Below are positions 39,445-54,067 of a DNA stretch of 54,067 bases, piece after piece; position 1 is the stretch's first letter, and every line of letters begins with the position of its first letter. A program made the translations under genes and the position numbers. Source of the stretch: Intoshia linei. Its lineage: Eukaryota > Orthonectida > Rhopaluridae. A model generated the notes under the pieces. That model ran no database searches, was not told where the DNA came from, and saw nothing but the letters and a program-made list of their open reading frames with translations. The stretch is from NCBI GenBank assembly GCA_001642005.1, contig LWCA01000105.1:1-54067 (forward strand), in the 5' to 3' direction.

Positions 39445-40794
39445 TTAAATGAAAAAACCGTATATTGGTGTAGTCATTTCAGTGGTGGTTCTTGACGGCA
39501 AACAAATCATTTTAGATAGATAGTGTATGATATTATCATTTCTTTCAGGAAGCTCCCACACATAATAATTAACATATTCATAGTGTGGATAGGATGAAAA
39601 CATTTTTAAATCTTCTTGAAATGGTGAAACGGTAATTAAATGTAGAATTATTCCACTCTCAAAAAACTTTTCTAGTTCACTTATATCATTATCCATTGGT
39701 TTTCCAGTAGTAAGTAATATGGCATGATTAGGGACATTATGACGGTCTCCATTTCTATTAATAAACAAACTTAACCTTGCCTGTCTGAACGCTGCATATG
39801 TGTTTCTAAATACGGATCTTTGACATTCAAGTTTCAATATGTGTAGATTAATTTCAAATTTATTCAAACCGGAATTTAAATCAACCTTCACCTCTGCATC
39901 TTGCGAAAATACAATTATCCCAATTCGAATATTATTAAAATTTTCAAATCCATCAATAATTTCATTTACAAATTTTAAAATTGAGATCCAATATGATTCA
40001 TCTACGATGTGAGATGAATCTATTAAAAAAGCTAAATCAATGAAATTTGAACAATCTAGGAAATACTTGGTGTATGGAATGTTTATTGGATCCAATGTTG
40101 TAGTAATAGCTGCCGAAGATGTAGTCGTTCCTATACATATACCGGGTATGCTTTTAACTAAAGATTCCAAATCTTGAAAAGTGGGACAGATGAAATAATT
40201 CATATCACGTAGATGTGGACTAGAAGATAGACATTTAAGAAAATGTTCATTTACCATATTTGTTATGCCAATAGCATAAATACTTATATCCATTTTGTTA
40301 ATCAATTCGATTTCATAATCAACTTCCTCAACGTTAATAGTTGGCATTCCGTCGGTCAATATGAATAGATAATTTTCGGCATCAACTCTGTCTCCATACA
40401 GCTCTGTAAAAACCTTGGTTCGTACTAAATGTAATGCTGAATAAGTATTCGTCCATGCACTTAAATGACGTAAACTTATAATTTGTCTTTTCAATTCTCT
40501 TTTACTGTAGCCAGAATTCAAAGCAATGTTCAAATTTGCCGAATTTGAAAAGGTAACAATTGCAACCCTAACCGTTCCAGTATCAATATAGAACGTGTCC
40601 ACAATTTTATTTATAAAATCTAAAACTAGGTTCCAATTGCCCCGTCCGCTTTTCTCTATACTGGCAGAAGAATCAATTACGAAAACAACATCACTTTTCC
40701 CACAATCTAAATTATATTTTATAATACAAAAAATATGTTTACACGAATGTGCCTGTATCCACTTTAAGAAAAGGAAAAATACGACAATTTTCAT
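39445..40794 (-). CDS. vWA gene D: secreted protein with two vWA domains
   Basis: Two exons in transcription order: 40794-40743 and 40706-39445; 437 aa. Exon 1 encodes a signal peptide (MKIVVFFLFLKWIQAHS). The 36-nt intron happens to be open and in frame, so an unspliced reading also looks coding; splice signals and intron size favour removal. vWA1 has DSSAS, TNTYSA and LTDG, an intact metal site. vWA2 begins IDLAFLIDSSHIVDES, losing the last MIDAS serine, and has TTGKP where TDG is expected, so it is probably unable to bind metal. A threonine/serine-rich linker separates the domains. It is the counterpart of gene A, but both vWA domains share one exon here, whereas A has a 2.2-kb intron at that boundary. 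Its start lies 157 bp beyond the RRS1 stop. Confidence 0.9.
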   Translation of the reverse strand: MKIVVFFLFLKWIQAHSCKHIFCIIKYNLDCGKSDVVFVIDSSASIEKSGRGNWNLVLDFINKIVDTFYIDTGTVRVAIVTFSNSANLNIALNSGYSKRELKRQIISLRHLSAWTNTYSALHLVRTKVFTELYGDRVDAENYLFILTDGMPTINVEEVDYEIELINKMDISIYAIGITNMVNEHFLKCLSSSPHLRDMNYFICPTFQDLESLVKSIPGICIGTTTSSAAITTTLDPINIPYTKYFLDCSNFIDLAFLIDSSHIVDESYWISILKFVNEIIDGFENFNNIRIGIIVFSQDAEVKVDLNSGLNKFEINLHILKLECQRSVFRNTYAAFRQARLSLFINRNGDRHNVPNHAILLTTGKPMDNDISELEKFFESGIILHLITVSPFQEDLKMFSSYPHYEYVNYYVWELPERNDNIIHYLSKMICLPSRTTTEMTTPIYGFFI

Positions 40795-40951
40795 TTTCGT
40801 TTTTAAATTTAAACCGGATTGAATCGATATGGTCATTTAGACGAAAGTGGGTCATTTCCAAACAAAATATTTCCTCAGGTAAAAAATTTGTCAATATTTA
40901 GAAAATAAACATTTAATCTTTTGTTACATAGTATATTTAAATTCAATCGGA

Positions 40952-43630
40952 TTATTTGATCTGTTTGGGTTTATTGCTATTTATAAGACTATCGACAATG
41001 TTGTGTAATTTTTCTTTTTCGTTTTTTAAATTTCCAATAGGAATCTGCAAAAATATTTTAATTTAAAACAAAAAATATAAACCTTTTCCCTTGGACCCTT
41101 AGATTTTTTCATGTGTTTATTGAGATTTTTAGGTTTTTCGTTATATTTTCCAATTGAAGCATTAGATTTAGCTATTACAGAAAGATTGCTTTTTAGTTTT
41201 TGTCTTTTGTCCTTATATGTAGAGGTTCTTTCTATATTTTTCATTTGTTTAAAAGAATTTTTGGCAATTTTTTCAGATCTTATATTGCTACGTTTTTCAA
41301 ATTGATCTTCGTACGGATTTGCATTATTGGGGACTTCAATAAGCCAATCTTTATCATTCGTATTGGATTTAGATTTATATCCCCAACGAGGAAGCCATTT
41401 CTAAAAACAAATAAAAACGATCCCAAAAAACTAACTCTGCTATTATCATCCCAAACGTTACGGGTGCGTTTCTTTTTTTGAATTCCCTTTAATTTTGCAA
41501 ATTTATCCCATTTTGTATCTTCTTCTTCTTCATCCCGTATTTTTTCACGTGGGAGTAAAATTAATGGATTTTCAGTCTTTAAATTAAGATAAATAAATAA
41601 TAAAAAAGGTGGAGATTTACCTTTTTTATTCTTCCAATTTCATCAACAGATTTTAACTAAATATTAAAACAAAATTAACATAATAAATATGTAATTTTAA
41701 ACACGTAATGCAGGGTTTGTCCGCATTTTCACCCGGACCAATAATGTACCATAAAAATGCTCACGGGTCACTAAAACGAAATTACTAGGAAAAATTTAAA
41801 AATATACGATAATCATATATCAATTTAATAATTATAATATTTAATGTAGTTCAATTTTTAAGAACCATTTCCATGGTAAAATTATTTCAAGAGCTGGCAT
41901 TTAGGAACCGCTGACGTAAAAGCTTTGCCTTCGGGTGGTACACATTACATTAATTATAATTAATAAATAATTATTCATCTTTGACCCGGGCTGGTTTTAA
42001 TGTTTATATTTTGATATTCACAAAAAAAATTAATAAAAATTTAATTTTAAAAATTGACGCAACGCCGTGTATAATTAGATATAAACATTTTGAAAATTCA
42101 CCATCAACTACAAAACCAGCATCAACTGTAGAAAACTTTCAGATTTCTTGTGATTAATTTTAATGAATAAAATAATGATATCGTTTGAATTATTATCGTA
42201 CATAGATCATAATGAACTTAATATGCAACGTTTTTAGTTAGTATCCATCCCGAGAATAAAAACGTTTGGTGGCCTCTGAGATCGAAGCTGAAACTATCCT
42301 GATCGAAACAACTAAAAATCAGAAATATGCACCTAACAAAATTCAAAAATAGCAAGATGCGTAATGTCATAGAGCCCCTAATCAAGTATCCAGTCTGGAT
42401 TTTAAATTTTAAATTTCGCGCAAAATAGTGACATTTAAAAATATAATTTCGGGAAATGTTCATTTTACAAAAATTAAAGCTCCCGAAGTATCGGACAGTT
42501 CGGCTCTGCCTTTAGTAGAATACATATCTGACTCAGATAAAATGACATTTTCATGGCGTGTATTTATAGCGTCAGTATTTTTCTTACTGATTTGTCAGTA
42601 TTGTAAATGGTTTGTCAGTATTTAAATTGAAAGGGCAGTAAAAAAAATTATTTTGTCAGTACTTTACATATACTGTCAGCATTTAAATTGAATGTTCTAT
42701 ATAAAATGAAACTGACAAAAAATGCTTTTGTAAAATATATATAATATATATATATATATAAAATAAATATATGGAAATAATAATATGTTCTCATAAAAAA
42801 ATATTATCTGGTGTGAACACTATAGAATATTTCTAATTTTTTTGTAATATGGTTTGTAGGTATAATATGCTATCTTAATATTTCAGTTTTAACTTTGGTC
42901 TGTAGTGGATGATATATTATTCCAAAAACTAGATTTTTAATTTTTATACTGACACGTTACAGATGTTACAGCACGTGCTGATATTAATACCATCAAAATT
43001 TAGAAAATATTTTATTTATGTAAAATACTCTATTGCTAAGTTTCCAGATGTTGGGATTTTATAGATAAAGCCTAAACGACAGCTAAATTATTATTTTAAA
43101 AATCCAACTTTTATCCCACCATTAATAAAATGCAATAATATTTAATAAAAATACTACTTCAAGCCCTATTTAAAAATCCCGTTCTTACGATTTTAAAAAA
43201 AACCTTTTCTGAAAAAACTTTTAATCCAACCCCAAAAAAAATTGAATTTTACCAACCCTTAAGTCTTTTAAGTTAAGATAAAATCTCTACACTTACATTT
43301 TGTTGAAAACTTTGATTTTATCAAACTTAACGAGAAAAAACTATTAATCCAACCACAAAATATAAACCAAAAAATCGTGTTACTGTTAATATTTTGACAG
43401 AACGGAAGCAGTTTATATGATTACCTTATTTAAAGAAGAAAATAATTTTCCAATTAAAGTGTGTGCCATACTATCTAAATATTCACTTCGATTTTTGCTA
43501 AAATAGTAGTTAAAATATATTTTAACAGTAATTACTTCATTTTTTCTTTATTTAAAATTTCATCATTTGTCAATACGACACGAGAACTGTCTATGATTTC
43601 TCCAAATTCGGAATTTTCGATATTAATCAT
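40952..43630 (-). CDS. RRS1: RRS1, ribosome biogenesis regulatory protein
   Basis: Six exons in transcription order: 43630-43536, 43497-43425, 41656-41621, 41576-41436, 41400-41083, 41044-40952; 251 aa. RRS1 works with RPF2 in the nucleolus to load the 5S RNP on pre-60S particles (family knowledge). Diagnostic blocks are LPREK, TKWDKFAKLKGIQKKKR, NVWDD, PRWGYKSK, DWLIEVPNNANPYEDQF and SNASIGKY. The N-terminus keeps the FGEIIDSS/EYLDSMAHTLI pattern. It is shorter than animal homologues, mainly because the lysine-rich C-terminal tail is almost absent. Introns are 38, 1768, 44, 35 and 38 nt. The long one carries a MITE and repeat tracts. The small third exon (36 nt) is supported by frame and alignment. 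Confidence 0.9.
41708..41911. mobile_element. Degraded hAT-like MITE in RRS1 intron 2
   Basis: Left part CAGGGTTTGTCCGCATTTTC, then CACCCGGACCAATAATG, and right part GGCATTTAGGAACCGCTG resemble the element at 17850-18054 (CAGGAGTTCCCACAC ... GGCATTCGAGAACTG). Ends are weak inverted repeats. Non-coding. Confidence 0.5.
42260..42500 (-). repeat. Degraded CAGAGCC-terminus element in RRS1 intron 2
   Basis: The right end CGGACAGTTCGGCTCTG reads leftward as CAGAGCCGAACTGTCCG. The interior words AGTGACATTTAAAAATATAA and TGTTCATTTTACAAAAAT match the family seen at 28063-28352. It directly abuts the inverted MITE copy starting at 42531. Confidence 0.5.
42531..42828 (+). mobile_element. MITE copy 1 of an inverted pair
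   Basis: Starts ACTCAGATAAAATGACATTT and ends AAATATTATCTGGTGTGAAC plus about 16 bases. A near-identical copy lies in reverse orientation at 44431-44697. Short terminal inverted repeat CAGATAA/TTATCTG. The interior contains repeated GTCAGTA...TTTAAATTGAA units; a (TA)n run is unique to this copy. It lies in RRS1 intron 2. Confidence 0.8.
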
Positions 43631-44083
43631 CGCACGTGAATTATATTTTTTACAAAATAGTGTTTATTTTAAAAAAATAAATGTTACCTTGGAAATTTAT
43701 TTTAATTTTAATCGCAAATAATTGATAAATGTATATCAATTACATGTGGAACATACTGGTCTAAATAAAATGCAACCTACGGCCGCCACATATCTCTGAA
43801 TCTTAACCTGTTAGTTATTCTCTTATACTATTCTATTATATTCTGTTAGTTTATACTGTAATTTACATTCAAAATTTCGCGGACCACTATCAATGCGAAA
43901 TTACCTTTTAGTTGAATATTACATTTTTCATAAAGACGGAAGGGTCGGCGCATTGTACTTGAGTACTATCACTCTGTATATGATACTGTACACTGATACT
44001 TCTATGTACTGCTGTTTTTATAGAATCGTTTCTGAGATGTACAACAAATTTAAATAACAAAAATTAAACATTTATATACAAAA
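43631..44083. other. Spacer between KAT2 and RRS1
   Basis: About 450 bp from the KAT2 stop (44084) to the RRS1 start (43630), both read leftward. It contains GACCACTATCAATGCGAAATTAC near 43874, a hAT-like scrap, but no exon. It must include the KAT2 3' end and RRS1 promoter. Confidence 0.5.
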
Positions 44084-49811
<5,728 letters not shown>

Positions 49812-50093
49812 AAAGTAATATTTTAAAAATATAAAATATAAACTTTATTCAACATAATAAATTCACTATTGTTGTGGCAACACTGGACATTACAGTGTAA
49901 TTATTGCATTACCATAAATAATTTGTAAACAAACACAAATCATAGACTGAATCACAGTCTTAGATTAACGACATCAATTAATTTAAAAATAAAATATACT
50001 CAAAATTGTCTCCAAGTTAACAATAAAAATATAGATATATTCATATTAACTAGGAATATTTATTTGAATTTACACTTAATAATTTACTTAAGC
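49812..50093. promoter_or_regulatory. Shared head-to-head promoter region of KAT2 and ZPR1
   Basis: The two start codons (49811 on the minus strand, 50094 on the plus strand) are 282 bp apart, so both 5' untranslated regions and promoters must fit here. The sequence is AT-rich. No TATA box or specific motif stands out. Confidence 0.6.
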
Positions 50094-52327
50094 ATGGATT
50101 CACAATCACCAAAAATTGGAGAAACTATTTCGTACACTCAATTAAAAGACAATGTAACCAATATCCAAAGCCTTTGCCCCAATGTATTTACGTAGTTTAT
50201 GTTTTATAAAAATTTTTAGTGTTTTAAAACGGGAGAAACTAAATTATTACTTTCAAAAATAAAACATTTTGGTGATATTATTATATCATCTTTTATTTGT
50301 GATCATTGTCATTTAAAAAATACGGACGTATCACCCTCCATCCCTATTCAAAGTAGTGGAACAAGAATAGAAATAACAATTACTACTAAAGCTGACATGA
50401 ATCGTCAGGTCGTTAAAACTAAATACGCACGTATTATTGTACCTGTATTGGAATTTGAACGGGAACCTAGTTATGGAGGTTTCACTTATAATTTATAATT
50501 AATTGCAATATTTTTATTAGAAATTACTACTATTGAAGGTTTGTTGAGCAATGCTATTATTCATATAAATAAAAATGCAAAAATAATTGCTGTAATTTAT
50601 AATTTTTCTTATATAATTGTATTAGAAAGGCAACCCAGATGTTATCCAAAATATTGTCGAATTTGTAGAAAAAATGCAAGATTTAATGAGCGTAAAATCA
50701 AGTTGGCTTTTGGTATATGTTAATTAATTCTAAGACATACATTTAATACATTTTTGAAATCAGTCAACGTATTGCACAGTGTGCAATGTACACTGTCGGT
50801 ACCTTTAATTTTTATGTTATTGAACCCCTATCGTTAAAATCACCTTCAAAGTCAGGCATTAATTATAGAAAATGATTAAAAAAGTATACACTCTCGATTT
50901 TCTGTGGGTCATAGAGCAACCATGTTAACAGTGCTTGTTTGGATGTTATAAAAATATTTCCTAATATTAATCTTTTAATTTCATAATATACATTTTAGAT
51001 AATTGATGATGTTTCTGGAAATAGTTATGTAGAAAATATGTTTTAACAGTTGAAATTCAATAATTTAAATTAAACATTTAGTAAGTACCCAAAAACTGAT
51101 TCAAATTTAATAATTATGCCATACTTTCGAAATAAAGAACAAAATGAGCAAGTTGGAATATTTACACCACAAGTTAATTCAGTTTAATTATATACTAATA
51201 GTCTAGGAGGAATATAAAGTTGGACCGGGTTTCGGAGTTGAGGAAACCATTACTAACGTTACTACTGATGAGGTATTAATTTTTTCAAATATGTTGTACT
51301 ACCCACTTGGTTAATTATAATTTCATCATGTTAGGTAAATTGTATGCAAGTTTCATGTCCAAATTGTGACGCGGTAGGTCAAAATAATGTCAAATTAGTT
51401 GGTAATTCCATTTTATATTTTTAATTTAGTTTTAATTTTCAACATAGACATTCCGTTTTTCAAAGAAATTATTTTAATGGCATTTTGTTGTGATGAATGT
51501 GGTTTTAGGGATAGTGAAGTTAAAGGTGGTTTATCATTTGATGAAAAAGGAAAAAGGCTTACATTAACAATCACTAAAAAAAATGATCTTTCTCGTGATT
51601 TTCTTACTGTAATTTTAATTTAATTTACAAGAAATATTTTAACAAGTTAAACCTTATCTTATGCGTTATTTCATAATAATAAAAATTACATTACAATAGA
51701 TAAAATCTATTTTTAGCGTAATGTATAATTGTGCAATGTACATTGTATTGAATTATGATTTTTTTGTTACTTAGATCAGATCGGAAACTAAAGCTTTATT
51801 CACCATTTGATGCGTCCTTTTTAGTTATTTTAAATGATTTCGGAGTTTAGAATAAAAATAATTAATTACACCAAACAGGAACAGGGGTTTGAGTTTAAAC
51901 AATAAAGTCAAATTTTACTTTTAACAATTACATTTTAAAATTATTTTACCAACTTATTTATCTATATATTTCCATCATATTTTATCTAAAAATCTTAAAT
52001 GGGGATCCTGTTTTGGACTTAATCATGATTATTCATATAATTAATTTTGATGAGATTTTGTAGGCTCATATAGGATCGATCTTTAAATAGACTATTTTAT
52101 ATTTGTTAATTGCGGATTATGAATTGTGAAATCTATTTTGCCATAGTATATTTTTAAAAATTCAGTCTTGTTTCCAATTTTAATATATAATTAATTATAT
52201 AATATTTTTGATTTAGTCTGAATTTTGTACAATTACCATACCTGAAATTGATGTTGATACAAGTTCCATGGAATTCTCAGGACATTTCACCACTGTTGAA
52301 GGATTTTTAAAGGACTTAGCAAATAAA
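50094..52327 (+). CDS. ZPR1: ZPR1 zinc-finger protein, 3' end outside the window
   Basis: Ten visible exons: 50094-50183, 50220-50478, 50521-50591, 50626-50712, 50999-51039, 51082-51172, 51207-51272, 51335-51401, 51448-51608, 52217-52327. ZPR1 binds eEF1A and assists its folding and nuclear transport (family knowledge). Both repeats of the family architecture are seen. The first has SLCPNC paired with FICDHC, then RIEITITTKADMNRQVVKT, then TTIEGLLS. The second has VSCPNC paired with FCCDECGFRDSEVKGG, then FTTVEGFLKDLANK. The linker keeps IIDDVSGNSYVEN. An intron falls between the second and third residues of each knuckle region only in finger 1 (CPN|C). The last part, including the second DDPxGNS block of about 75-90 residues, was not found in the remaining 1.7 kb, so it lies beyond 54067 behind a long intron. 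Confidence 0.92.
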
Positions 52328-53859
52328 GTAAACTTTTATTTTATACTAACTTGGTTGTTATCTATAAACAGCACCTAGGTCTGCCGAGGACGAACTTTTT
52401 TAATTCTAACAAAAAAATTATACTAAGTACCAGGGATTGGAATTAATTGCTTTATGAAAAATAAAAAATTTCAATTAATTGAAGATTGATAACAATATCA
52501 TAATCACTTTTAAAAAACTTTCATGTTGTTATAATGAATATAGTAGGATGATGTTTGTTATCATCATTATCATAAAAGTCAAGCTAGTAGGTTAAATACA
52601 TCATTTTTCTGGTGACAAACGCGTTTCTATTTTTCTAAAATTGCATAGAATAATAAAAAGTTGTTAATATTTTATACAGTGTCAAACTATTTTATTTGCA
52701 CAATAGTATTTAGAGAATATTTTCATATTATTTATTTTATTTCTTACTTCGAATTTGGAAATAAATAAAGCATGGTGGGACTGTAATACGCTACAACGAG
52801 TGTTAACAGTGTCAACTTGACACCTTATATTGTATTATTATAAATTATAGTGTATAATTATTAATTTAATTTTTTTATCCAACCATTCGTCAATAAAAGG
52901 ATTGAATTTATATTTTTTCAGTTTTATGAAAAAAACCAATCAATTGAAAATTATCTTTTCATTTGTCAATTAATTGAAAAATTAATATTTTGCAAACAAT
53001 TAATTGGTTTATACAAAATAATTGATTGCAATCCATTATTTCCAATTTCTGCTAAGTACTATTGAATATTGCTAACCTTTTAAAGAAGTGGTTCCTAAAC
53101 TTGTTTCACCCTAAACCTGTCATTTCATATTAAATATAAAGTGAATTATCCCTACTTAATTTTATTTTTTTAACATTTGTGTAAAGAATTTTAAAAAAAA
53201 TTTAAATATTTTTATCCAATTTATCTTGGCACGTAAGCTATGCATTAACTCTTTTTGTATTTTTTTATAATATTTTGAAACGCACATCGATAAATACTAA
53301 AGGTTTTACTTATATATACCCTGTCTTTTTGTTCCTTGCATTAAGACACGGCATTATATCTTTTTTGTCATTTATTCGCGTCATTTACTAAACAAATAAT
53401 TATTTTAAATTTATAGATCATCAGTAATTTATTAGTTTTTTTTTTTATGGATATTTAATTAATTTTAATTAAAATTATCAAGGTGCCTAAGACTTATGTC
53501 GTCAATATTTTTAATATTGCAAACAAAACCGTATTAAAATGTATCTTTTTATAGGTAGTTTATGACAACATCATGGTTATATATTGGTGAGATCATTCTT
53601 TAATTAGTCTGATATTTAATTCGCCTTATGAACTTTATAGTGGTTTTTAATGAGAATGTGTAGGATGCCTAAGACTTATGTCACGCACTGTATTTGAATC
53701 GGAACCACTACTCTGGAACCAGCTTAAATAATTGATGAATAATATCTTTTTTTATAACACTTATAAATATAATAATCACATCTACTTTTAAGTTATTTTG
53801 TAAATTACACAATTAAAAATAAATGTATCATTTGTGCATATTCATTGTCAACAAATATA
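52328..53859 (+). other. ZPR1 intron running to the window edge
   Basis: After the donor at 52328 no further ZPR1 exon is recognisable. The stretch holds a reverse copy of the CTAGGTGCTGTTTGTAC motif (52366-52396), a hAT-like scrap near 53088-53120 (GTGGTTCCTAAACTTGTTTC), and two direct copies of GCCTAAGACTTATGTC (53485 and 53667). Confidence 0.6.
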
Positions 53860-54067
53860 TTAGGTCGTTTCATAAGTAATGTCGTTTTTTTAACAAAATT
53901 AAAAAGTTTATTTGATTACATTAAAAATAAAGTTATATTATAAAATATTCAACATTGCTTTCCAGTCTTTTTCCAACATTCCGGTAGTCTATTTATACCA
54001 TTAGCATAAAAAATCGCTTCTTTATTGAACAAAAACTTTTCTATGTCCAATTTTAACCCTTCATTTG
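53860..54067 (-). mobile_element. mariner element, 3' end and transposase C-terminus, cut by window edge
   Basis: Begins TTAGGTCGTTTCATAAGTAA next to a TA dinucleotide, a mariner-type terminal repeat and target site. The minus-strand frame ending at 53949 reads FNKEAIFYANGINRLPECWK and stops, matching the mariner transposase C-terminus (FYxxGIxxLPxRWxK). The rest lies outside the window, so intactness cannot be judged. Confidence 0.8.

Noticed and set aside
40707-40742. Unspliced reading of the gene D signal-peptide intron
   Set aside because: The 36-nt segment is open by chance, but it has donor GTAAAC and acceptor TTTAG. The other vWA genes have an intron at the same place.
41026-41481. 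Plus-strand frames over RRS1 exons
   Set aside because: They are antisense shadows of the lysine-rich RRS1 coding exons on the minus strand.
42738-42762. TA dinucleotide run as a possible satellite or origin
   Set aside because: It is short and internal to one MITE copy and missing from the sister copy, so it is simple-sequence slippage.

Overview
The window is strongly AT-rich nuclear DNA from a small-intron animal. Coding sequence had to be rebuilt across introns: GT...AG introns, mostly 33-50 nt, interrupt almost every gene, so single open frames show only pieces. The gene set is metazoan: secreted vWA/EGF proteins, a furin-type proprotein convertase with a P domain, PCAF-type KAT2 and RBBP5. 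A compact or parasitic animal such as an orthonectid, dicyemid or myxozoan would fit; the species is not determined and this is inference.

Layout, left to right. Plus strand: RBBP5 (494-4848), a short cystathionine beta-synthase (5137-10055) and an SLC35F3/F4-type transporter (11239-14340). Minus strand: a cluster of four secreted vWA genes with a proprotein convertase in the middle. In transcription order these are a two-vWA gene D (40794-39445), a multi-vWA/EGF gene E (38352-32756), the convertase (32327-25890), a two-vWA gene A (25268-21716) and a multi-vWA/EGF gene B (20801-14444). Further right on the minus strand are RRS1 (43630-40952) and KAT2/PCAF (49811-44084). ZPR1 runs rightward from 50094, head to head with KAT2, and leaves the window unfinished. 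A mariner end occupies the right edge.

The most striking structure is the vWA region. The pair [two-vWA gene + multi-vWA/EGF gene] occurs twice, in the same order and orientation, with the convertase gene between the copies. B and E share exon order, intron phases and several exact exon lengths (606, 561 and 206 nt). Nearly every vWA or EGF module is one exon bounded by phase-1 introns, the classic exon-shuffling arrangement. Several modules have lost metal-binding (MIDAS) residues. The predicted products are secreted adhesive or matrix-like proteins, and the convertase acts in the same secretory route; a direct link is only a hypothesis.

Intron size is bimodal. About 47 of the 80 introns I reconstructed are 50 nt or shorter. 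Many of the long ones hold non-autonomous hAT-like elements, transposase fossils (hAT, pogo/Tigger-like), a long dispersed repeat, or diverged TTGGTAAAA-type repeat tracts. B and E have enlarged different introns since duplication. I saw no tRNA, rRNA or CRISPR array.
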